From: Massilia atriviolacea
GTDB lineage: Bacteria > Pseudomonadota > Gammaproteobacteria > Burkholderiales > Burkholderiaceae_D
Reading direction: 5' to 3'
Assembly (NCBI RefSeq): GCF_003953935.1
Contig: NZ_RXLQ01000001.1
Span: forward strand, 627,019-691,018
DNA length: 64,000 nucleotides
Position numbers and translations under genes: made by a program. This document shows positions 50,115 through 58,309 of this stretch, in pieces; the first letter of the stretch is position 1; each line of letters starts with the position of its first letter. A model generated the notes under the pieces. The model did no database searches. It was not told where the DNA came from and saw only the letters and a list, made by a program, of their open reading frames with translations.

Positions 50115-51426
50115 AAATGACTCCTTCCAATGACCAGATTCCGGCGCGGTAGCGCAATCGCTCGAGCCGGATGCCCGGCATGTCGAGGATCGCGGCCACC
50201 TCCAGCGGCGACATGCCGACAGGCCCGATCGCATACGTATAGGTGTGCCAATCGGGCGCCATGGTTCCATCTTTATTTCCGCCGGGCGGCAGCGGCGGCG
50301 GCGCTTTGAGGGCCAGGTGCAGGCCCAGGTTCATCAACTGCAGGCGCGACTGGATCCCGGCCACCAGCTGCTGGCGCGGCAGCAGCACATCGTCGGCGCC
50401 CGCACCGGGCGCGAAGGGCCGTCCCAGGGTCGCGGTGTCGCCGCCGATATCGACCTGCGCTTGCGGCACCTGCGCCAGCAGCATGTCGACGGTCGATCCC
50501 TGGCGGTTCCAGGTGAAGCGCTGCTCGGGTGCGCCGCAGGTATATTCGACCAGGGCCCAGCCGCCGGGCGCGAGCTGCGACAAGCCGGCCACGCAGGCGC
50601 GCGCCACGCTGCTCGGGGCGGCGCTGTGGATCCACGGATGCGGCGCCGGCTTCGGCGCCGGCTTGAAGGACGGCAGCAAGGCCAGGCGCGCCTGTTCGGC
50701 CTGGGCGGCCTGGGCGGCCTGGGCGGCCTGCGCCGCCTGCACGGCCATGCGCTGGGCCTGCTGGCGCAACTGGTACTGGCGCCAGCCGAAGGCGGCGCCG
50801 AGCACCAGCAGCGCGCAGGCGGCGGCGCCAGCGGCCAGCATGCGCGGCGGGATGCGCGGCGCGGTCGGACGCAGCAGCCAGGCCTTGCTGACCTTGATGC
50901 GCCCGCCGTCCGGGTCGCCCAGCAGCTCCTCGATGCTGCGCTCGCTGAAATTGTGAAAGCCGTAGTGTTCCAGCTCGGCGTCGCCGATGACCAGGTTCCA
51001 GCCGCCCAGGCCGTAGTCGCCGTGCAGGCGCTCGAAGACTTCCTCGCGCGTGCCGGCGAAGTCGCCGTTGGGCAGGAAGTTGGCGTCGCGCACAGCAAAA
51101 TAGGCCCAGTTCCCGTCCGGCAGGCGGAACGCCGCCAGCCAGTTGTGCACCGGCTGGTTTTCGCCGTCGTAGTGGGCGCCGTCGCGCGCCAGCCGGCTCG
51201 CCACCGCCGCCGCCAGCGAATACAGGGCCTGGCGCGGGCCGCTGCCGCTCTTCGCAAAGCCGGCCTGGGCGGTCGAATACTCGCGCCGCAGCACGGCCAG
51301 ATCGCAGTCGATCTTGCGCGCCAGGTCGGCCGCCTCGCGCGCCAGCTCGCGCGGGCGCGACAGCGATTGCCAGAACAGGCCGCAGACGAATTTGTGCCGT
51401 CCGAGCTCGATGATGGGGGTGCTCAT
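50104..51426 (-). CDS. pilO: Type IVb pilus protein PilO (R64 type)
   Basis: 440 residues. The N-terminal ~190 residues are cytoplasmic (HKFVCGLFWQSLSRPRELAR, PDGNWAYFAVRDANFLPNGD), then one membrane helix (MLAAGAAACALLVLGAAFGW) and a periplasmic part after an AAQ-repeat linker. The linker DNA has a 9-bp tandem repeat at 50701-50736. This domain order matches R64 PilO, an accessory protein bridging inner membrane and periplasm. It lies 10 bp after pilN and overlaps pilP. Confidence 0.85.
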   Translation of the reverse strand: MSTPIIELGRHKFVCGLFWQSLSRPRELAREAADLARKIDCDLAVLRREYSTAQAGFAKSGSGPRQALYSLAAAVASRLARDGAHYDGENQPVHNWLAAFRLPDGNWAYFAVRDANFLPNGDFAGTREEVFERLHGDYGLGGWNLVIGDAELEHYGFHNFSERSIEELLGDPDGGRIKVSKAWLLRPTAPRIPPRMLAAGAAACALLVLGAAFGWRQYQLRQQAQRMAVQAAQAAQAAQAAQAEQARLALLPSFKPAPKPAPHPWIHSAAPSSVARACVAGLSQLAPGGWALVEYTCGAPEQRFTWNRQGSTVDMLLAQVPQAQVDIGGDTATLGRPFAPGAGADDVLLPRQQLVAGIQSRLQLMNLGLHLALKAPPPLPPGGNKDGTMAPDWHTYTYAIGPVGMSPLEVAAILDMPGIRLERLRYRAGIWSLEGVIYAK

Positions 51427-51436
51427 CGCGCTCGCC

Positions 51437-53098
51437 TCAGCCGCCGGCCATGGTGGTCGGCGTCACCAGGATCACGATCACTTCCTTGTTGGCCTTGCGC
51501 GCCAGGGCGCCGCCGAGCAGGAAGTTGGACGGATGGCCCACGCCCTGGCGGTCGATATCGTCGTCGGTCTGTTCGAAGCCGCTGATGATCAGCGTTTCGT
51601 TCGACTTCATCGCGACCCGCTGCAGGAAGTTGCGGGTGTCCAGTTCGGGCGACTCGATGCTGGTGCTGTCGCCGCTGCCGCCGCTGTTGACCCGGCGGAT
51701 CTGGCGCAGGGCCGAAATATCGGTCGAGAACTGCAGCATCACCGTGCCGTCGTCCAGCAGGTGCGGCAGGATGCTCATGTTGAAGCCCGAGGTGACCACG
51801 CCGGGCGTGAGCGAGGTGGTCGAACCGGCCAGCGGCGAGACGGTCGTTTCGGACGACTTCAGGTAGCTGGTCTGCTTGGCCACCTGCACCGGCACCGGCT
51901 GGTTGTTCAGGGTGACCACGCTGGCACTGGTCTGGCGCCGCACCTTGCCCTGCTGCGAAAGCGCCTTGATCATCAGCGAGCTGCCCGCGAACTTGCTCTT
52001 CGACGAAGCCAGCACGCCGGCCGAGAACGCGGCCGGACTGCTGCCGGGCGTCCCGGCGATGGTGTTGCGGATGCCGTAGGTGTTGAGCAGGTTGCTGTAC
52101 ACCAGGTTCCAGTTGATGCCGTATTCGTCGGCGTCGCTGAGCGTGACCGACAGCACCGTCACATTGATCGCGATCTGGCGCGCCATGGCCTGGTTCTCGC
52201 TGTCGATGAAGGCGGCGATGCGTTCCATGGCGTCGGGCGTATCGACCACGGTGATGCTGCCGGTGGCAGGCGAGGCCACCACCTGGCCGTATGCGGAGAG
52301 CATGGCGCCGACCGATTTCTGCAGGTTCGAGTAGACCGACAGCTGCGAGCTGACGCCGGTATTCTGGTTGTTGCTGGCGCTGACGCCATTGGTGCCGCTG
52401 CCGCTGCCGCCGCCGGGGCCGCCGCCCGAGACGCCGCCGCTGGAGGTCGCGCCGCTGCTGACGGTGGCGCTGAAGGTGGCGTCGCCCGGCAGCGCATTGA
52501 TCTGGAAGGTGCGCGCTTCGGTGTGGAAGAACAGGATCGCGCCGTTGGTGTATTTCCAGTAGACGCCATAGCGCGCGGCCACGGTGTCGAGGAAGTTCTG
52601 GAAGCTGCCGTTGCGGTAGGCGATGTGCACCGGTTCGGCCTTGGACGGGGCGCCCTTGGCCGGCGCGGCATTGAGCGGCGGGACGATCGGCGTCACCGTG
52701 CCGGCGCCTGCCGCCGCTGGCGGCGTCCCCGGGGCCGGTGCGCCGCTGGCGACGGCCAGCGCGCCCGGACTGACCTTGGTCGGAATCCCGGAGCGCATGG
52801 TGATGCGCTCGGCCAGTTCGGCCAGCGACGACACGGTGCGGTCGAAGTTGGCCGGCTCGCCGAACACCGGCGGCAGCGTCGGCGTATTGGCCAGCTTGAT
52901 CGCCTTGTGGCCGAGCCAGACCCCCTCGGCATGCACCACGGCGGGCGCGGCGAGCGGCATGGCCGTGCCGACCTGGCGCGACATCTCGGCGATTTTTCCG
53001 CCCGGGTCGCCGAAGGTCTGGGGGTCGCGCCGCGCGATGTCGGAGCATGCGGACAGGGTGGAACAGAGCGCCACCGCTGTGACAAATCGGGCTGTCAT
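51437..53098 (-). CDS. pilN: Type IVb pilus secretin PilN (lipoprotein)
   Basis: 553 residues. The signal ends in a lipobox LSAC with Cys at 18, so this is an outer membrane lipoprotein like R64 PilN, TcpC and BfpB. N-domains follow (MRSGIPTKVSPGALAVASGA, FQNFLDTVAARYGVYWKYTN), then a Gly/Ser-rich linker, and the secretin core (PVPVQVAKQTSYLKSS, GVVTSGFNMSILPHLLDDG, LIISGFEQTDDDIDRQGVG). It forms the multimeric outer membrane channel for the pilus, separate from SctC. The start overlaps the pilL stop. Confidence 0.95.
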   Translation of the reverse strand: MTARFVTAVALCSTLSACSDIARRDPQTFGDPGGKIAEMSRQVGTAMPLAAPAVVHAEGVWLGHKAIKLANTPTLPPVFGEPANFDRTVSSLAELAERITMRSGIPTKVSPGALAVASGAPAPGTPPAAAGAGTVTPIVPPLNAAPAKGAPSKAEPVHIAYRNGSFQNFLDTVAARYGVYWKYTNGAILFFHTEARTFQINALPGDATFSATVSSGATSSGGVSGGGPGGGSGSGTNGVSASNNQNTGVSSQLSVYSNLQKSVGAMLSAYGQVVASPATGSITVVDTPDAMERIAAFIDSENQAMARQIAINVTVLSVTLSDADEYGINWNLVYSNLLNTYGIRNTIAGTPGSSPAAFSAGVLASSKSKFAGSSLMIKALSQQGKVRRQTSASVVTLNNQPVPVQVAKQTSYLKSSETTVSPLAGSTTSLTPGVVTSGFNMSILPHLLDDGTVMLQFSTDISALRQIRRVNSGGSGDSTSIESPELDTRNFLQRVAMKSNETLIISGFEQTDDDIDRQGVGHPSNFLLGGALARKANKEVIVILVTPTTMAGG

Positions 53099-53724
53099 GA
53101 TTGCGCTCCCTTGGCGACGATGCGGATGACGCGGTTGCCTTTGTAGAAAATCGCCTGCAAGGGCGTTTCGGCGCCGGCCATGCTGTGCGCCACCGCTTCG
53201 ATGGCCTGTTCGAAACTGCCGCCGATGGTGGTGTCGCGTTCGACCGCATAGTCGACCGGCGCTTCCCATACCAGCTGCCAGCCTTCGCTGGCGGCCCAGC
53301 GCAGCAGCGCCGTCTTCAGGGTCCGGTCGGCCGCCTTGAGCTGCCAGCCCTGCGTGGCTGGCGCAGCGAGCGGCTGCGGCTGCGGCTGCGGCTGCGGTAG
53401 CGGTAACGGCGGCGCTGGCGCCGGCACCGCCGGCCTGGCAACGGCCGGCCGCGACACGGTCGGCCTGGGCGCCTCCAGCATGGCCAGCTTGCTGGCGCGC
53501 GGCTGCGGCTGTGATTTGAACATGCTGGCCACGATGGCGCGTGGCTGCGGCGCCTCGTCCATGCACTCCGCATCGGCGTTCGGGATGCCGTACGCCGGCA
53601 TCAGCAAGGGCTGCGGCACTGCGGCCGGCAGCGCGGCGCCGGCCGCCAGCGGCAGGCATGCGCCCAGCCACAACAGCAGGCCGCGCCTGGGGAAAGACAA
53701 GAGGGAATTAAGCATAAGCAACAT
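53095..53724 (-). CDS. pilL: Type IVb pilus protein PilL/TcpQ-like
   Basis: 209 residues, first gene of the pilus operon. It has a signal peptide (RRGLLLWLGACLPLAAGAAL), a Pro/Gln-rich middle encoded by a hexanucleotide repeat near 53371-53400, and a C-terminal TcpQ/PilL domain (WQLKAADRTLKTALLRWAAS, GGSFEQAIEAVAHSM, AIFYKGNRVIRIV). In TCP and R64 systems this domain assists secretin assembly. The preferred start is ATG 53724 or 53715. An hrp box lies 77 bp upstream. Confidence 0.8.
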   Translation of the reverse strand: MLLMLNSLLSFPRRGLLLWLGACLPLAAGAALPAAVPQPLLMPAYGIPNADAECMDEAPQPRAIVASMFKSQPQPRASKLAMLEAPRPTVSRPAVARPAVPAPAPPLPLPQPQPQPQPLAAPATQGWQLKAADRTLKTALLRWAASEGWQLVWEAPVDYAVERDTTIGGSFEQAIEAVAHSMAGAETPLQAIFYKGNRVIRIVAKGAQS

Positions 53725-53800
53725 TCAGAAGCATCGCGTGAAAAAAAATGTACCCGGCCTCGCCAAGCTGGCTGCGCACCTTGCGCGCATCCAGTGACGA

Positions 53801-53828
53801 TGAGTGTCGCCAGCGTAGAAGCGGTTCC
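53801..53828 (-). promoter_or_regulatory. HrpL-type promoter (hrp box) before the type IVb pilus operon
   Basis: On the minus strand GGAACC-N15-ACACTCA, ending 76 bp before the pilL start. It has the same -10 half and spacing as the sctI promoter at 57804, placing the pilus under the T3SS sigma factor. Confidence 0.75.
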
Positions 53829-53979
53829 ATCTTTCTGAAAATATTCACCACGCATATCGCAGACAGGCCGTCGTTATTGGCTCCAAGCAAAAATCCCTTG
53901 CGGCGCGAGGCGGTTTGCTGATACAACAGCGGTCGCAACATTGACCACTACATCAAGGCTATTTCCGGGGATCCACAGC

Positions 53980-54678
53980 ATGCTGAATAATTCTGAGAGC
54001 ATCGGCTGCTACGTGCGCAGCGACAGCCTGTTCGCCAGGCTGCAAGCCTTGCTGCAACAGTCCGGTTTCAGCTGCGAGCGCTTTGCTACGGAAAATAGCC
54101 TGTCGCGCATGCTGAGCCGGCGCGGCTTCGCGCTGCTGATGATCGACATCGGCAACCACCGCGACGACAGCGAAGATTTCGTCTCCTGGCTGAACTGCCG
54201 CACCGGCAACAGCACGCCGGTCATCGCGCTATCGCAAGGCACGCCAGAGATGGCGGCACTGGCGCTCAACGCCGGCGCCGACGATTTCATCGGCGCGCAT
54301 TTCGAGGCGGTGGAAGCGATCGCGCGCATCCGCGCCGTGATCCGGCGCCACCATCCGAACCGCGTGCGCCGCACCATCACGCTGGGGAAGTACGCGCTCG
54401 ACCGCGAGGCGGCCAGCGCCGCCTACGATGGCGAAACGGTGGACCTGACGCCGCGCGAGTTCACCATGGCCTGGCTGTTCTTTTCGTCGCCGGGGGTGTT
54501 CATCTCGCGCGGCACCATCGGCGCCTCGATCTGGAGCGCCGACAGCGACGTGGCGGGCCGCACCATCGAGCAGCATGTCTACAAGCTGCGCAAGAAGCTG
54601 CAGTTCGGCCCGGAGCGGCGCGTGATCATCCGCACCTCGTACAGCCAGGGCTACCGGCTCGAATACACGCCGGAATAG
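53980..54678 (+). CDS. OmpR-family response regulator, HrpG-like position
   Basis: 232 residues from ATG 53980; a TTG 39 bp earlier is in frame. The receiver domain is present though divergent (GFALLMIDIGN with the likely phospho-Asp, TPVIALSQGT, ALNAGADDFIGAHFEAVEAI). The C-terminal winged helix is good: LGKYALDREAASAAYDGETV, LTPREFTMAWLFF, RTIEQHVYKLRKKL and SQGYRLE. HrpG of Ralstonia and Xanthomonas is an OmpR-type master regulator of T3SS, so a similar role is plausible here. It is divergent from the pilus operon and convergent with the sctC operon. No sensor kinase gene is adjacent. Confidence 0.85.
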   Translation: MLNNSESIGCYVRSDSLFARLQALLQQSGFSCERFATENSLSRMLSRRGFALLMIDIGNHRDDSEDFVSWLNCRTGNSTPVIALSQGTPEMAALALNAGADDFIGAHFEAVEAIARIRAVIRRHHPNRVRRTITLGKYALDREAASAAYDGETVDLTPREFTMAWLFFSSPGVFISRGTIGASIWSADSDVAGRTIEQHVYKLRKKLQFGPERRVIIRTSYSQGYRLEYTPE

Positions 54679-54679
54679 G

Positions 54680-55123
54680 CTAAGGAAGACGTTCGAGTTC
54701 GCGCCGCAGGGCGGCCACGTCGCCGCGCCGGCGGCCGATCTGGTCGGGCGCGGCGCCGCCGGCCAGCAGGCGCGCCAGCTCCGCTTCCGCCGACTGCAGT
54801 TCGGTGCCGATGATGTGGCGGCGGCCGGTGTCGAGTTCGCGCTGGCGCGCCGCGTCGATGCGCGGAAAGTTGGCCGGCCCCAGCATCGGCCCGCTCGCCG
54901 CCACCGCCGCCGTCGCCAGCGACCTGACGCGCGCGGCCACCCGGCGCGGCGCCCCGTCCAGCCGCAGCGCCAGTTCGCGCGCACCGGCCTGGGAGGGACG
55001 GTAGTTGGTATAGCTGGCCATGCGCGTGACCGGATCGACATACTTGAACAGCGCCGCCTGCGCCGCCGGCATGCCCGACACCAGCAGCAGGCAGCACAGG
55101 CGCGCGGCAGGCCTCAGCGCCAT
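54680..55123 (-). CDS. DUF4124-type periplasmic protein after sctC
   Basis: 147 residues from ATG 55123 with a signal peptide (MALRPAARLCCLLLVSGMPA). After cleavage it shows ALFKYVDPVTRMASYTNYRP, the DUF4124 pattern, then helical Arg/Ala-rich sequence. In the Hrp1 plan, hrcC is followed by hrpT and hrpV; this gene holds the hrpT place but lacks a lipobox, so it may be a replacement. It overlaps the end of sctC by 10 bp and converges on the response regulator gene. A role near the secretin is inference. Confidence 0.65.
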   Translation of the reverse strand: MALRPAARLCCLLLVSGMPAAQAALFKYVDPVTRMASYTNYRPSQAGARELALRLDGAPRRVAARVRSLATAAVAASGPMLGPANFPRIDAARQRELDTGRRHIIGTELQSAEAELARLLAGGAAPDQIGRRRGDVAALRRELERLP

Positions 55124-57018
55124 GACAGCGCCTGCCGCTTGCAGGGTCCGGGACGCGTCTTTTTGGGCCACAGGGTGTCGGCCAGCGACACCCGGCGCAT
55201 CATCGGCCTGACGTTTACGGCCATGGCCTCTGCCTCTGGCGCGGCGGCCGGTGCGGCGGCCGGCGCGGGTGCGGCTACGGCTGCCGGTGCTGGCGCCGGT
55301 ACAGCTGCCGGCGCCAGGGACGGCTCGCCGTGGCGCACCTGTTTGCGCTGTTCGGCCGCCGCCAGCCGGCGCGCCGCCTTGTTCGCGCGCGACAGCTCGG
55401 CCGCCGCCATGCCGGGATTGTTCATCACGCGCGGCGTGATCAGGAACAGGCGCTCGCGCGCGCTATGGGTTTCGCTGGAACTGCGGAACAGGCCGCCGAG
55501 CAGCGGCACGTCACCCAGCACGGGTACTTTCTGGTTCTGGCGCGATACCGACTCCGCATGGTAGCCGCCGATCATCAGCGTCTGCTGGGCATCGACGATG
55601 GCCTGGCTGCTGATGGTGGAACGGGTCACGTTGTTCTTGCCGCCGTTCTTGTCCATCGCGCCATCCTCGATATCGATCTCCAGCCGCACCCGCATCGCCG
55701 CGCCCTCCTGCACGATGCGCGGGACCACGCGCAGCATGGTGCCGACCGTGATGTCGGCCAGGTCGGCCACGCGCTCGCCGACCAGCGGCACGTAGGCGGT
55801 CTGGCTCAGGTCCAGCACCGCCGCCACGTTGTCGAGCGTGAGCACGGTCGGCTTGGCCAGCACGCGGGCGTCGCCATTGCCTTCCATCGCCTTCAGGCGC
55901 GCGTAGAAGCGGCCGGCGTTATTGATCAGCAGGGTCGAACCGGGCAAAGGCAGGTCGATGCCCTGCGATTGGCCGGGGCCGGCGTTGATGGTGGCGCTCC
56001 TGTTGCCGTCCTTGACGCCCCACTCCACGCCCAGTTCGCTCAGCTTGCTGCGGTCGATGTCGACGATCAGCGCTTCGATCTCGACCTGGCGCGGTTCCAC
56101 GTCCAGCTGCGCGATCAGGCTCTGGTAGGTGGCGCGCTTGGCCACGTCGTCGTAGATGATGACGGCGTTGAGCGAGGGATCGGCGTCGATGCGCACGCGC
56201 TCGCCCCGGCCGGCGGCCTTGGCGCCACGCTTGCGCTCGGGGACGTCGGCGGCCGCCTCGTCGGCGTCGCGCGCGCCGCCCTTGCCGAGCGGGGCGCGGC
56301 GCGAGGGCTTGCTGCTGGCGATGTCGAAGTCCTTGTCCGGCAGCGCACTGGGCTTCTGGGCCGGGTCGCTGTCGAGCAGCCGGCTGAGGATGGTCTTGAT
56401 GCCCGGGACCAGTTCCTTCTGGCCGCGCACGGCGATGGTGCGGTCGGCGGCGCTGGCGTACTTGAGGCGGAACACCATCACCTGCCTGCCGCTGGCGGCT
56501 TCTTCCGGCTTGCGGTCCGGCAGCAGCAGCGAGCGCACCAGCTCGACGTAGACGCGCGGACCGCTGACGATGACCACGCCTTCGTCGGGCAGTTCGCCCC
56601 AGCCGAAGCGCGCATCGAACAGGCCCACCCCGCTCAGGGCGGCCTTGGCGTCCTGCACCGCGTCTTCGCCGACCTGCAGGCGCATCGACACCTGCTCGCC
56701 CCTCGGCACCACGTACACCGTCTCGTTGTAGACGAACCAGCGGAAACCCGCGCTGGCGGCCAGGCGGTCGAGGAATTCGGTACCGGTGGCGGCCTTGATC
56801 CGGGTCGGCGGCAGCACGGCGTCGGCAACGCGGCTGTCGACCTGGACTCCGTAGGCCACCCCGAACTGCTCCAGCACGCGCGACAGGCGCAAGCCCTTGG
56901 CGTCGACGGCAAAACCGGTCTCGTTCCAGCTGGCGGGCGCCACGGCGGCGGCCGGCGCCGCCTGCGCCAGGCAGGCCGCCAGCAGGACGCCGCGGGCAAT
57001 GCAGGCCAGGCGCGTCAT
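55114..57018 (-). CDS. sctC: T3SS outer membrane secretin SctC (HrcC/YscC)
   Basis: 634 residues with a signal peptide (MTRLACIARGVLLAACLAQA). Domains run N0 (GLRLSRVLEQFGVAYGVQVD), N1 (VQDAKAALSGVGLFDARFGW), a charged insertion (about 240-300) and the secretin core (VEIEALIVDIDRSKLSELGV, VPRIVQEGAAMRVRLEIDIE, KVPVLGDVPLLGGLFRS). The tail is Ala/Pro-rich. It forms the outer membrane ring of the injectisome. It follows two small genes in an operon that matches hrpF-hrpG-hrcC of P. syringae. The start overlaps the stop of the chaperone-like gene. Confidence 0.93.
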   Translation of the reverse strand: MTRLACIARGVLLAACLAQAAPAAAVAPASWNETGFAVDAKGLRLSRVLEQFGVAYGVQVDSRVADAVLPPTRIKAATGTEFLDRLAASAGFRWFVYNETVYVVPRGEQVSMRLQVGEDAVQDAKAALSGVGLFDARFGWGELPDEGVVIVSGPRVYVELVRSLLLPDRKPEEAASGRQVMVFRLKYASAADRTIAVRGQKELVPGIKTILSRLLDSDPAQKPSALPDKDFDIASSKPSRRAPLGKGGARDADEAAADVPERKRGAKAAGRGERVRIDADPSLNAVIIYDDVAKRATYQSLIAQLDVEPRQVEIEALIVDIDRSKLSELGVEWGVKDGNRSATINAGPGQSQGIDLPLPGSTLLINNAGRFYARLKAMEGNGDARVLAKPTVLTLDNVAAVLDLSQTAYVPLVGERVADLADITVGTMLRVVPRIVQEGAAMRVRLEIDIEDGAMDKNGGKNNVTRSTISSQAIVDAQQTLMIGGYHAESVSRQNQKVPVLGDVPLLGGLFRSSSETHSARERLFLITPRVMNNPGMAAAELSRANKAARRLAAAEQRKQVRHGEPSLAPAAVPAPAPAAVAAPAPAAAPAAAPEAEAMAVNVRPMMRRVSLADTLWPKKTRPGPCKRQALSWR

Positions 57019-57434
57019 GGCCGTGCTCCGGCGAGCATCTGGCGCATGCGCTGTTCGTGGCGGGCGACGCCGCCGGCGGCCGCGCGCGGCCGCTCGGCCG
57101 CCGCACCCAGGCTGGCGCGCCAGGCGGCCAGCTGGTCGAGCAATTGTTCCAGCGCCGCCGCGGCGTCGTTCCAGCCGCCGCAGGCAGGCAGCCAGCGGCT
57201 CAGCAGCAAGCCGTCGTCGGACAGGCTCAGGCCCGCCTCGAAGGCTTGCGCGCTCGAGAAGCCCTGGCGCAGCGCGGCCTGCACCTGCTCGCCGCTGGGA
57301 TTGGGCCACAGGCAGGCCGCCAGTTCGGCGCCGCCCTCGTCCGGCCGCAGCCAGACCGCTTCGCCGTCGATGGCGACGCGCGCCCCGAGCGGCTGGGCCC
57401 GCAACCAGCGGGCCAGTTGATCGTGTTCGCTCAT
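57015..57434 (-). CDS. T3SS chaperone-like protein, HrpG (Pseudomonas) position
   Basis: 139 residues. The segment AFEAGLSLSDDGLLLSRWLP is characteristic of the beta-sheet of class I type III chaperones, and AALEQLLDQLAAWRASL gives the C-terminal helix. It lies between the 77-residue gene and sctC, exactly where P. syringae has hrpG, whose product binds the negative regulator HrpV and frees HrpS. No HrpR/S-type enhancer-binding protein is in the window, so a regulatory role is uncertain and a plain chaperone role equally likely. Confidence 0.7.
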   Translation of the reverse strand: MSEHDQLARWLRAQPLGARVAIDGEAVWLRPDEGGAELAACLWPNPSGEQVQAALRQGFSSAQAFEAGLSLSDDGLLLSRWLPACGGWNDAAAALEQLLDQLAAWRASLGAAAERPRAAAGGVARHEQRMRQMLAGARP

Positions 57435-57437
57435 GGT

Positions 57438-57671
57438 TTATTTGGCCTCGGTCAGAACGGTTTTGAGCGGCTTTTCATGCAGCTTGTGCTGCGCCTCCAT
57501 GGCGCGCCGGGTCACCGAGCGCTGCTCCAGCATGTGCAGGAAGCTGTCCGGGTCCGGCTTGTCGCCGGCGGCTTCGGCCGCCATGAAGTCGCGCATGCGC
57601 TGGTCGGCGTCGTCGAAGTGGGTTTCCAGGCGGCGCAGCGCCCGGGTGATCGGATTATTATCGTGTGACAT
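57438..57671 (-). CDS. Small helical T3SS protein, HrpF (Pseudomonas) position
   Basis: 77 residues (MSHDNNPITRALRRLETHFD), wholly helical and charged, no signal peptide. It starts the sctC operon, downstream of an hrp box. By position it corresponds to hrpF of P. syringae (74 residues). The size would also fit a needle subunit or a needle co-chaperone of the SctE class; helical content alone cannot decide. It is 3 bp before the chaperone-like gene. Confidence 0.65.
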   Translation of the reverse strand: MSHDNNPITRALRRLETHFDDADQRMRDFMAAEAAGDKPDPDSFLHMLEQRSVTRRAMEAQHKLHEKPLKTVLTEAK

Positions 57672-57729
57672 GCTATTTCTTCCTCTTGGCGGATGATGAA
57701 CGGCAGCGGCGACAGCCCGGCATTGCTGG

Positions 57730-57758
57730 TGAGTGGCAGCCTGCTCCCGTTTGGTTCG
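57730..57758 (-). promoter_or_regulatory. HrpL-type promoter (hrp box) before the sctC operon
   Basis: On the minus strand CGAACC-N16-CCACTCA. The -10 half is perfect; the -35 half differs at its first base. It ends 58 bp before ATG 57671, back to back with the site at 57804. Confidence 0.65.
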
Positions 57759-57803
57759 CCCGAATCGAAAATATATCCCCGTCGATCTCCGAAACAAGCC
57801 CGT

Positions 57804-57831
57804 GGAACCATCGGCCCGGGCCCGACACTCA
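57804..57831 (+). promoter_or_regulatory. HrpL-type promoter (hrp box) before the sctI operon
   Basis: GGAACC-N15-ACACTCA, ending 43 bp before the sctI start. Confidence 0.8.
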
Positions 57832-57874
57832 TTCGCTGAACCCTCCCCTTCCACCCTCCAGCGCGAGTACAGCC

Positions 57875-58309
57875 ATGCAAGTAACCGATATCCTCAGCAG
57901 CAAAATGCCGCTTCCCGGGCCCGACGCGGCAGGCCCAAGCGCCCCCGGCAAGGACGCGCTGCACCTCAGTCCCGTCAGCGAGACCGAATTCCGCGAGATC
58001 ATGGCGCGCGAGCTCGGCCAGGGCGCCAAGGGCGGCGCCGCCCCGCTCGGGCCGGTGGCCCAGCCGGGCAACGGCCCCGTCTCGCTGGGCGAGCGCGTGA
58101 TGCAGCGCGCCGGCGCGCTGTCGGGCGAGCTGAAAAAAGACCAGCAGCTAATCTCGCGCAACCTGGAGCAGGCGGCGCGCTCGGGCGACTCGATGCAGCT
58201 GATGAAGGCCACGCTGGCCCTGAGCGACTACCAGACGCGCGTGCAGTTCGTGTCCAAGGCCGCCGCCAAGGCCGCCTCGGCGCTCGACCAGCTCACCCGG
58301 CTGCAATGA
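57875..58309 (+). CDS. sctI: T3SS inner rod protein SctI (HrpB type)
   Basis: 144 residues from ATG 57875. The N-terminal half is polar and Gly/Pro-rich; the C-terminal half (LKKDQQLISRNLEQAARSGD, SMQLMKATLALSDYQTRVQF and VSKAAAKAASALDQL) is the conserved amphipathic helical hairpin of SctI rod proteins. It is the first gene of the sctI-J-K-L operon under an hrp box, the same order as hrpB-hrcJ-hrpD-hrpE in P. syringae. The stop overlaps sctJ. Confidence 0.88.
   Translation: MQVTDILSSKMPLPGPDAAGPSAPGKDALHLSPVSETEFREIMARELGQGAKGGAAPLGPVAQPGNGPVSLGERVMQRAGALSGELKKDQQLISRNLEQAARSGDSMQLMKATLALSDYQTRVQFVSKAAAKAASALDQLTRLQ

Noticed and set aside
50701-50736. Nine-bp tandem repeats in pilO
   Set aside because: They encode an AAQ linker in a non-conserved hinge and stay in frame; there is no sign of phase variation.
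53371-53400. CGGCTG hexanucleotide repeats in pilL
   Set aside because: They encode a Pro-Gln linker. Unit changes stay in frame, so an on/off switch is not expected.
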